A DNA stretch of 6,421 nt from Rhizobiaceae bacterium UBA1291 (GTDB lineage: Bacteria; Pseudomonadota; Alphaproteobacteria; Rhizobiales; Rhizobiaceae): NCBI GenBank assembly GCA_002307905.1, contig DBUL01000109.1, positions 1 through 6,421 of the forward strand, given 5' to 3'. A program made the position numbers and the translations under genes. This document shows positions 1 to 6,134 of the stretch, piece by piece; positions within the stretch are counted from its first letter, which is position 1, and the number at the start of each line of letters is the position of its first letter. The notes under the pieces are model-generated. The model saw nothing but the letters and a program-made list of their open reading frames with translations, did no database searches and had not been told where the DNA came from.

Positions 1-160
1 GACGAGCGCGGCGAGCGCCGATGGCTTGATCAACACCAACGCCTTCAACCAGGAGATCGTGCTGGGGGCCAACCTGCAGCAGAATGCGATCGATATGACG
101 GTCGTCGGCGGAGATCTCAGCAGTACCGTCGTTGGCGAAGACACCAACGATGCGGTCTGA
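1..160 (+). CDS. C-terminal fragment of an Asn/Gln-rich repeat protein, probable relative of the next gene's product
   Basis: The 5' end lies outside the window. The frame whose first complete codon is at base 2 runs open for 52 codons to a TGA at 158-160. I recognise no named domain. The fragment alternates hydrophobic residues with Asn and Gln (for example GLINTNAFNQEIVLGANL) and ends in an acidic tail, GEDTNDAV. Fragment residues 13-21 (N-x3-Q-x2-V-L) match the repeat motif of the next gene, most closely its residues 143-151 (NHFSQGIVL). This suggests two tandem paralogues. By inference from the nearby secretion genes it may be a second type I secretion cargo, with an export signal in the last residues. 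That it is coding is well supported by the shared motif and frame; the function is unknown. Confidence 0.7.
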   Translation, partial: TSAASADGLINTNAFNQEIVLGANLQQNAIDMTVVGGDLSSTVVGEDTNDAV

Positions 161-184
161 GTTCCTGCGAAATTTCGCATGAAC
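161..184. promoter_or_regulatory. 24-base imperfect palindrome directly after the upstream stop codon
   Basis: The core TGCGAAATTTCGCA (166-179) is a perfect 14-base palindrome. It is flanked by GTTC (161-164) and GAAC (181-184), which are also complementary, leaving one mismatched pair (C165/T180). It begins at the first base after the TGA. It could be a dimeric regulator's operator for the downstream gene, or an mRNA 3' hairpin. The AT-rich centre with no unpaired loop favours a DNA-binding site slightly. I cannot name a regulator. Confidence 0.35.
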
Positions 185-202
185 TCTGGCGTCAATGCGA
201 CT

Positions 203-228
203 GGGCTGCGCAGAGATCTGCGCAGCCC
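203..228 (+). terminator. Strong GC-rich hairpin, candidate terminator or mRNA-processing stem
   Basis: Arms GGGCTGCGCAG (203-213) and CTGCGCAGCCC (218-228) pair perfectly over 11 bp around the loop AGAT. No T-run follows (next bases are GCTCAAGCC), so this is not a classical intrinsic terminator. Its place between two coding regions fits a partial terminator, an attenuator, or a stem protecting the upstream mRNA's 3' end. Confidence 0.4.
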
Positions 229-288
229 GCTCAAGCCGCCCGACAATGAAACATGGGCGGGGGGCGAGACCGGGGGCCTACATTCACC

Positions 289-2265
289 ATGCTTGACAAG
301 ATCACCGAGGAAATAGCCCACTTCGTTGGATTTCTCCACATGAGCGTCGAAGACGCGCGCATGAGAGAGGGCTACAGGGAATTCTCATACGAGACGTCAA
401 GCAAGCACCTCGACACGCCGCCCGTGCACCTTACGGACTTCTCGGCACCTTATGAGTTCGTCGGTTTCGATCCGGGCTTGAGGTATCATTCTCCCCCGCC
501 AGACCTTTGGCCCGCTCACGGGAAACCAGGTCGAGTCGATGGCATTTCGGCCAACAACAACGATTCCGTGGACCCAGTTCAGGCGGTCATTCATCCGACA
601 GCGCCCGCTGGCACCGTCTTCACCCCTTCCCTGACAAATTTCGTTCCGCCCGAGCTCGATCCACCAGGTTCGCTGGCCAATCACTTCAGCCAGGGCATTG
701 TGCTCTCCGACAATGACTATGCAAGTGTGGGCGGACATGGCCTCATATTCAATCCGGCCCCGATCGACAGCGATGATGTGCTCGAAGCTGCGCATGAGGT
801 CGTCGCTCATTCACCACTTGGAGACCTGGACCGCCCGGGAACGACCGAAGAAATCATTTCGGTCGTCGAGACCGTCATTGACCAACTGAACGGAGCGACC
901 GGGGTAGGCGAACATGTTCAGCAGTTCATAAGGAACGACACCATCGATGGCATCTACGTCAATGGTGAACTCGTGGAGGAAGCCCCGGATATCGCGGCCC
1001 ACTATTCGTTCGATGAGAACGAGGTCGAAAATGCCTCCGCCTCGAACACCTGGATCAGCAGCGACGGCAGTGTAGGTATCGATGTTTCCGTCGAGATCGA
1101 GGCTGGCGGAAATACCCTGGTGAACAACGCCGTTTTGAAAAGCATGTGGACCGGCGGCACGGTCACTGCGGTGGTCGGTGATCACATCGAGGTAAACGCG
1201 GTCATTCAGACGAACGCCATTTGGGATTTGGACGCAGTCGCTCCGTCCGCGCAACAGTGGTTACAGGACGGCGAAAACAAACTCTTCAATATCGCAACTT
1301 TCGAGCGCATTGACGCAGCAGACGAGGAAGCTTCGGCCTCCGGTCAGTTTCCGTCATTCTGGTCGGTGGCCGAGATCAAAGGAGATCTTATGATCGTGAA
1401 CTGGTTGGAGCAGTTCACCTTCATGAGCGACAATGACATCGGGATTTTCTCAGCATCCCGCAGCACGTCGAGCATCGTCACAGGCGACAACTTCGGCATG
1501 AACCATGTGTCAGCCTTCGAGCTTGGCTTCGCTTATGATCTCATCATCGTTGGGGGGTCAGTCTACGACGGCAATATCATCAACCAGACGAACATCCTGT
1601 TCGACAATGACGTGGTGGGTGCGACCGGCAGTTTCCAGACGACGGGAGAGGCAACGATCTCCTCGTCCGGCAACCTGCTGTGGAACCAGGCCAGCATCGT
1701 CAATATCGGTGGAGCAGACCGGTTCGACAGCCTGCCGCAATGCTATCTCGACGCGGCCAATGCCTTCGCGGACGACAAGGCGGAACTGTCGCGCGATGTG
1801 CTTTCAGACGATGCGTTCGCCGGGCTCCAGGGAGTGCGGGTACTCTACATCAGCGGAGACCTGCTCAGCCTGAACTATATCCGTCAGACCAACATCCTGG
1901 GCGACAGTGACCAGATTGCACTCGCCATGGACGCGATAGCGCCCCAACTGGGTGCGAACTGGTCTGTTTTGACAGGTTCCAACGCGCTTCTGAACAACGC
2001 CAGCATTCTCGACCTTGACTCGCTCGGCAAAACCTATGTGGGCGGTGAACAATACTCCCAGGAAACACTCTATCAGGCCGAATTCATCTCGCAGCATCCG
2101 GACTTTGGCTTTCCCGGTGCAGGCGCGCTCGTCAATGAGGCGGTACTTTTCCTGGACGATACGATGCTGACCCCGGCGGGTCATGCGGCGGAGCTCGCCG
2201 GATGCATCCCTGCCGAATACGACGGGCATGCAAACGACGGCGTGAACGGCATGATTGGATACTGA
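289..2265 (+). CDS. Acidic Asn-rich repeat protein, putative type I secreted surface protein (family not recognised)
   Basis: No known domain is recognised. Residues below count from the longest start, ATG at 253. I prefer ATG 289 (residue 13) because the first twelve codons give a Gly/Arg-rich stretch without a ribosome site, whereas 289 opens a plausible helix, MLDKITEEIAHFVGFL; its own ribosome site is weak. Residues 45-140 are Pro-rich. From about 136 the protein is repetitive. N-x3-Q-x2-h-h-x-D-x-D occurs at 143-155, 315-327, 383-395, 441-453 and 541-553. A second motif, N-x-L-h-N-x-A, begins at 287, 342, 474 and 577, with weaker copies at 413 and 624. There is no Sec-type signal peptide and no GGxGxD RTX repeat; the only cysteines are 497 and 651. 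The secretion ABC transporter starts 12 bases downstream, so this is probably its cargo. A beta-solenoid fold is my inference. An intracellular role is not excluded. Confidence 0.8.
   Translation: MLDKITEEIAHFVGFLHMSVEDARMREGYREFSYETSSKHLDTPPVHLTDFSAPYEFVGFDPGLRYHSPPPDLWPAHGKPGRVDGISANNNDSVDPVQAVIHPTAPAGTVFTPSLTNFVPPELDPPGSLANHFSQGIVLSDNDYASVGGHGLIFNPAPIDSDDVLEAAHEVVAHSPLGDLDRPGTTEEIISVVETVIDQLNGATGVGEHVQQFIRNDTIDGIYVNGELVEEAPDIAAHYSFDENEVENASASNTWISSDGSVGIDVSVEIEAGGNTLVNNAVLKSMWTGGTVTAVVGDHIEVNAVIQTNAIWDLDAVAPSAQQWLQDGENKLFNIATFERIDAADEEASASGQFPSFWSVAEIKGDLMIVNWLEQFTFMSDNDIGIFSASRSTSSIVTGDNFGMNHVSAFELGFAYDLIIVGGSVYDGNIINQTNILFDNDVVGATGSFQTTGEATISSSGNLLWNQASIVNIGGADRFDSLPQCYLDAANAFADDKAELSRDVLSDDAFAGLQGVRVLYISGDLLSLNYIRQTNILGDSDQIALAMDAIAPQLGANWSVLTGSNALLNNASILDLDSLGKTYVGGEQYSQETLYQAEFISQHPDFGFPGAGALVNEAVLFLDDTMLTPAGHAAELAGCIPAEYDGHANDGVNGMIGY
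708..1917 (+). repeat. Five in-frame copies of a degenerate N-x3-Q-x2-h-h-x-D-x-D coding motif
   Basis: The diverged internal repeats share short DNA identities. CGACAATGAC, coding for DND, occurs at 708-717, 1428-1437 and 1602-1611, always in the same reading frame. The QTNIL-coding segments at 1585 and 1885 are exactly 300 bases apart and nearly identical, reading CAGACGAACATCCTG and CAGACCAACATCCTG. A CAGACGAAC at 1207 belongs to another copy. The spacing between copies is irregular, so these look like old, diverged duplications and not a recent tandem array. Confidence 0.65.
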
Positions 2266-2266
2266 A

Positions 2267-2273
2267 GGGGGGG
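2267..2273 (+). promoter_or_regulatory. Ribosome binding site made of seven consecutive G, supports the start at 2278
   Basis: A run of seven G directly follows the stop of the repeat-protein gene (TGA 2263-2265), and four bases (AACC) separate it from the ATG at 2278. It is purine-rich and well placed, so it supports this start and translational coupling with the upstream gene. A homopolymer used as a ribosome site could change length by slippage, but nothing here shows that it does. Confidence 0.55.
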
Positions 2274-2277
2274 AACC

Positions 2278-4461
2278 ATGTTGGAAATCGGCACACGCCT
2301 CAAGGGCTCCGCCAATCAGGTGGAGCTCGGGTCAGGCGACCAAAACCCGCGTCGCAAGCCGGATATAGTGGCGGACGATATCTATGCAATGTTGGAACAG
2401 GCGGTCGACGAATTCCTGACCACCAAGACGCCTGCCCAGGCGGCGTGCGATACCGATCCTCGTCCAGAACCAGCTGCCTCGCATCCCGTACGGCCGCAAT
2501 ATGACATCAGCGTGGGCGCGATGCATCAGCGAACCTTGGAAGCTCCAGCAAGCGAACCCCTTGGTGATCGCCGCGATGATCCGTCAGCACGCAGTGCACC
2601 CCAAGCCAAGATGGCGGAGGGTATCAAGACGATAGAAAGCGATTGCAGTCCGGTGGAGGCGCGTCCCGCCACAGCCGATGCAGTCGGGGGTCGAATTGGC
2701 AAGGGGCCGGCTGACGCGGGCACTGCATTTCACAAGCGGCTGGGTCCCGTCGACTTCAATGCTAGCCTTCAGGCTGGCATCAACGCCGTGAGGCAAAACC
2801 TGTTCGTGGTCATGGTGTTTACGCTCGCGAGCAATGTCCTCGTCCTGGCGATACCGATCTACCTGTTCCAGATTTCGGATCGCGTCCTTACCAGCCGGTC
2901 GATCGACACTTTGATCATGCTGACGCTCGTCATCGTCGGAGCCATCATACTACAGTCGATGTTCGACGCCTTGAGGCGTTTCATCCTCATGCGCACAGCA
3001 GTGGAAGTCGCAGCTCAACTCGGCGCACCGATCTTGAGCGCGGCCGCCCGTGCATCGCTCCAAAGCAATGGGCGCGAATATCAGATGCTGAGCGACCTTC
3101 AGCAGGTCCGCTCATTTCTGGTGTCCAGAACACTGCTGGCGTTTCTCGACGCCCCGATCGCACCCGTCTTCCTGCTCGCGGTATTCCTCATTCATCCACA
3201 TCTCGGCTTCATCGTCGTTGTGACGGCCATCCTGTTGCTGGTCTTGACGCAGATAAACCAGCGCCTGACGGCAGCTCCCTTCGCGGAGGCCAACACCGCC
3301 CAAGTGAGAGCCAATCTTTATCTGGATTCGATGACGCGTAATTCGCAGATCATCAATGCTCTGGCGATGATACCGGAGGCTGTTCACATATGGGGCAAGG
3401 ACACGGCCACATCGCTGAAGTCGCAAGTCATTGCCCAGGACAGGAACATAACCATTGCGGCCATTTCCAAGGGCACCCGCCTCCTGACCCAGGTGACGAT
3501 GCTCGGCTGGGGTGCCTACCTCGCGATCGAAGGCGAGTTGACCGGCGGCATGGTCATCGCCTCTTCGATCATCGCCGGCCGCGCGCTTGCGCCAATCGAA
3601 GGTGCGATTGAGGGATGGAACCAATACAGCCAGTCGCGCGCAGCCTACGGAAGAATCTCCGCCCTCCTCAAGAGTTCTCCGTTCAATTTCGAACGCCTCA
3701 ACCTGCCAAAACCCGAAGGACGGCTAGACGTCGAGCGGCTGCTCTACGTGCCGCAGGGCACGAAGCGGGTGGTACTCAACGGCATCTCCTTCGCGCTCCG
3801 GCCGGGGGATTCCCTCGCCGTCATCGGAAATTCGGGCGCTGGAAAGACCACACTGGGCAAGATGCTGGTTGGTTCGATCCTTCCAACGTCAGGGAATGTC
3901 CGGCTGGACCTGATGGACCTGCGCAACTGGGACCAGCGACAATTCGGCGAGAATATCGGCTACTTGCCTCAAGACGTGCAGCTCTTTCCGGGTACGATCA
4001 AAGATAACATTGCCCGCATGCGCCCCGACGCCACCGACGAGCAGATCTACCGGGCGGCATCGCTGGCGGATGTGCACGAAATGATTGCGGCCTTGCCGCA
4101 TGGCTATGAAACCATGGTCGCATCCGATGGCTCGCCCCTGTCCGGCGGTCAGAAACAGCGCATCGCGCTTGCGCGCGCATTCTTCGGTGACCCGCATCTG
4201 GTCGTGCTCGACGAGCCCAATTCCAACCTTGACGGTGCGGGCGACGCCGCGCTCCTTCGGGCCCTGCAACACGCCAAGGAGCAGAAGATCACCATGATCA
4301 CCATTACCCAGCGTCCTTCGCTGCTCAATAGCGTCGACAAGATACTGCTGCTTGTCAACGGTACAGTGGCGCTCTTCGGCATGCGAATGGATGTGCTGAA
4401 AGCCCTGGAAGCCCGCGGAATCAACATCGAGGGCGGCGCCTTCGGCCATCAACTGCAATAG
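2278..4461 (+). CDS. Type I secretion ABC transporter, permease fused to ATPase (PrtD type)
   Basis: An inner-membrane exporter that uses ATP to drive unfolded cargo through a membrane fusion protein and a TolC-like pore. Residues 1-155 are polar, Pro/Ala-rich and probably disordered, with a short helix near 32-47. There is no C39 peptidase motif. Hydrophobic segments of the ABC exporter membrane domain lie at about 174-198, 211-230, 284-305, 310-324, 402-416 and 424-440. The ATPase domain has Walker A GNSGAGKTT (517-525, Lys523), Q-loop Gln565, signature LSGGQ (621-625), Walker B LVVLDEP (641-647, catalytic Glu646) and D-loop NLD (650-652). At the H-loop the sequence reads ITQRP, with Gln678 where His is expected. 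PrtD-family proteins are usually about 550-600 residues, so 727 reflects the N-terminal extension. The start has a G-rich ribosome site. It is probably co-transcribed with its neighbours on both sides. Confidence 0.93.
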   Translation: MLEIGTRLKGSANQVELGSGDQNPRRKPDIVADDIYAMLEQAVDEFLTTKTPAQAACDTDPRPEPAASHPVRPQYDISVGAMHQRTLEAPASEPLGDRRDDPSARSAPQAKMAEGIKTIESDCSPVEARPATADAVGGRIGKGPADAGTAFHKRLGPVDFNASLQAGINAVRQNLFVVMVFTLASNVLVLAIPIYLFQISDRVLTSRSIDTLIMLTLVIVGAIILQSMFDALRRFILMRTAVEVAAQLGAPILSAAARASLQSNGREYQMLSDLQQVRSFLVSRTLLAFLDAPIAPVFLLAVFLIHPHLGFIVVVTAILLLVLTQINQRLTAAPFAEANTAQVRANLYLDSMTRNSQIINALAMIPEAVHIWGKDTATSLKSQVIAQDRNITIAAISKGTRLLTQVTMLGWGAYLAIEGELTGGMVIASSIIAGRALAPIEGAIEGWNQYSQSRAAYGRISALLKSSPFNFERLNLPKPEGRLDVERLLYVPQGTKRVVLNGISFALRPGDSLAVIGNSGAGKTTLGKMLVGSILPTSGNVRLDLMDLRNWDQRQFGENIGYLPQDVQLFPGTIKDNIARMRPDATDEQIYRAASLADVHEMIAALPHGYETMVASDGSPLSGGQKQRIALARAFFGDPHLVVLDEPNSNLDGAGDAALLRALQHAKEQKITMITITQRPSLLNSVDKILLLVNGTVALFGMRMDVLKALEARGINIEGGAFGHQLQ

Positions 4462-4464
4462 GAG
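4460..4464 (+). promoter_or_regulatory. AGGAG ribosome binding site overlapping the ABC transporter stop codon
   Basis: AGGAG shares two bases with the TAG at 4459-4461 and lies eight bases before the ATG at 4473. This fixes the start of the membrane fusion gene and suggests that its translation is coupled to that of the transporter. Confidence 0.75.
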
Positions 4465-4472
4465 CCGCGAAT

Positions 4473-5813
4473 ATGACGGACATAGCCAAGGTCCACGATA
4501 TTGAATGGTACAGTGACGTGCCGCGGTCGATCTGGAAACAGACGACGATCGGCCTGGTGCTTCTCGGCGTGACGTTCGGAGGGTTCGGAACCTGGGCGGC
4601 CACTGCGCCCTTGGTGGCCGCCGTCATTTCTCAAGGCAGCTTCGTCGCCACGGGGCAGAACAAGATCATCCAGCACCTTGAGGGTGGTATCATCAAAGAA
4701 ATTCTCGTGAACGAAGGGGATCAGATCGTCGAAGGCCAACCCCTCGTGCATCTCGACGAGACCGCAGCAGAAGCTAAACGAAGGGAGTTGTTCTTGCGGC
4801 GCATGAGGTTGGAAGTGACCGCTTCCCGGTTGACAGCGCAGTTCGAGGGTGTCGAAGACCTCGATCTGTCTCAGCTGATGAAGGACCACAAGGAGGACGC
4901 CGACGTATGGTCGATCGTTGTCAGTCAGAAGCTGAACTTCCGGGCCCAGCAACAGAAACTCTCAGGCGACCTCTCCCTGCTCGAACAGAACATCAAGGCG
5001 CTGCAATTTCGTGAAGTTGGCTATGCCCGCCAACGCAATGCCACTGTGCGACAGTTGGAACTGCTTGAACAGGAGCACAAAAACAAGAAGGCCCTGCTGG
5101 CCAAGGGACTGGTGCGCGCCAACGAGGTGCGAGCCATCGAAAGAGCCATGGCCGAGGCGGAAGGGCAGATCGGGCGACTTGAGGCCGAAGTCTCGGAAAC
5201 GAAAGCCCAACTGGTGAAGGGACAAAAGGAGATCTTGCGCACTCAGGGCACATATCGCGAGGAGGCACTGGAACGGCTGCAGTCGATACAGAGCGAACGA
5301 GACACCGTCCGCGAACAGCTGCGCGAAGCGGACAACATTCTTGCGCGGGCCACGATCAACGCACCGACCGCCGGCACTGTCATACGCGTTCACTATCATA
5401 CCACGGGGGGGGTCATCGAGAGTGGCAAGCCCATTCTCGAGATACTCCCCGCCGGCGTGCCTCTGATCATCGAAACGCAGGTACCACGCAACGACATCGA
5501 CAGCGTGAAGGTAGGTCAGGAAGCCACCATCCGTCTGATTGCGCTCAACCAGCGAACGACGCCGGTGCTCAAGGGAAACGTTTTCTACGTCTCGGCAGAC
5601 GCGTTACAGGACCGAAATCCAGGTGGGGCGAGCCGCGACGTCTATCTCGCGCGTATCAATGTCTCACCGAGAGAGCTTGCGAAGGTCCACAACTTCGCAC
5701 CGACGCCGGGCATGCCGGCCGAGGTGATGATCCAGACGAACGAGCGAACGTTCTTCAGCTACATCGCAAAGCCGGTCGTGGACAGCATGTCGAGAGCCTT
5801 CACCGAAGAGTGA
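4473..5813 (+). CDS. Type I secretion membrane fusion (periplasmic adaptor) protein, HlyD/PrtE family
   Basis: The adaptor anchors in the inner membrane, binds the ABC transporter and reaches across the periplasm to a TolC-like channel. Residues 1-22 are cytosolic and about 23-47 form the single membrane segment. Residues 62-95 are the first half of the lipoyl-like domain, with the typical IIQHLEGGIIKEI and EGDQIVEGQPL. A long alpha-hairpin coiled coil rich in Glu, Gln, Arg and Leu covers about 96-293. The second lipoyl half follows (ATINAPTAGTVIRVHYHTTG, 293-312). A beta-barrel region runs to about 400, and the family C-terminal motif GMPAEVMIQTNERTFFSYI ends near 431. At 446 residues it has normal length for the PrtE branch. 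The 11-base gap from the ABC gene indicates one operon. An 8-G run (5405-5412) falls inside the second lipoyl half, with the frame intact. Confidence 0.95.
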   Translation: MTDIAKVHDIEWYSDVPRSIWKQTTIGLVLLGVTFGGFGTWAATAPLVAAVISQGSFVATGQNKIIQHLEGGIIKEILVNEGDQIVEGQPLVHLDETAAEAKRRELFLRRMRLEVTASRLTAQFEGVEDLDLSQLMKDHKEDADVWSIVVSQKLNFRAQQQKLSGDLSLLEQNIKALQFREVGYARQRNATVRQLELLEQEHKNKKALLAKGLVRANEVRAIERAMAEAEGQIGRLEAEVSETKAQLVKGQKEILRTQGTYREEALERLQSIQSERDTVREQLREADNILARATINAPTAGTVIRVHYHTTGGVIESGKPILEILPAGVPLIIETQVPRNDIDSVKVGQEATIRLIALNQRTTPVLKGNVFYVSADALQDRNPGGASRDVYLARINVSPRELAKVHNFAPTPGMPAEVMIQTNERTFFSYIAKPVVDSMSRAFTEE

Positions 5814-6134
5814 ACGCACCGCGCGTCGTCGTCGGTCGGACTTCGGCACGGCCGCGCCCTCCAGGCGCATGCGGATGGCAGACATGGCCCTGAAACTTGA
5901 TCGCGGTCTGGCAGGCGCCGCCTGACGACGCAGCCTGTCACCCGTGTGCGAAAAACGCAGCCATGCGAGCTGCAGATGCCGGCCACTACTCCTTTTGTTG
6001 AGCCCGCAATAGCTGAAATCGCTAGGACATCAACGTCTGACGGTCCTTGGCAAACGATCGGAAATTCATCAGAAAAGCTGATCGTAATCGGCTTCGATTT
6101 GCGACCTGTTGGCGACGGGGGGCGCGGACTGGCA
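5814..6134. other. Intergenic region of 321 bases; weak hairpins, no convincing gene or terminator
   Basis: I see no supportable gene here. CAGGC-GCC-GCCTG (5912-5924) makes a 5-bp hairpin. GGCAGGC (5910-5916) could instead pair with GCCTGTC (5933-5939), one G-T pair included, so the two stems exclude each other. Another stem with one G-T pair joins CGGTCG and CGGCCG just after the adaptor stop. None is followed by a T-run. From about 5985 to 6100 the G+C content drops, as expected of a promoter region for the next gene. TTGTTG at 5995-6000 is a possible -35, but I find no matching -10. The frame of the following oxidoreductase is open back to 5901, but its codons here have low G+C third positions, unlike the genes around it. 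Confidence 0.5.

Noticed and set aside
1..252. Upstream fragment and repeat protein as one gene broken by a frameshift
   Set aside because: They are in different frames, but a stop, a palindrome and a strong hairpin separate them, and the downstream gene has its own plausible N-terminus, so tandem paralogues fit better.
811..1254. Antisense open frame of 147 codons opposite the repeat-protein gene
   Set aside because: It is a shadow of the + strand gene. Its protein shows no domain or repeat logic, and the + strand frame carries the motif shared with the upstream protein.
253..2265. RTX calcium-binding repeats in the repeat protein
   Set aside because: The DND and DSD segments resemble calcium ligands, but no GGxGxDxUx nonapeptide occurs, so an RTX label is not justified.
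3889..4458. Antisense open frame of 189 codons opposite the ATPase domain
   Set aside because: The + strand holds clear Walker and signature motifs. Long antisense frames are common opposite GC-rich genes.
5814..5940. Intrinsic terminator after the adaptor gene
   Set aside because: Small GC hairpins exist, but none is followed by a T-run and the stems are short.
5995..6030. Promoter upstream of the oxidoreductase with TTGTTG as -35
   Set aside because: No -10-like hexamer lies 16-18 bases downstream; GCTAGG is too far and a poor match.
5976..6134. Upstream in-frame start extending the oxidoreductase by 53 residues
   Set aside because: The frame is open, but codons have many A/T third positions unlike the neighbouring genes, no good ribosome site precedes 5976, and the flavin fold starts right after 6135.
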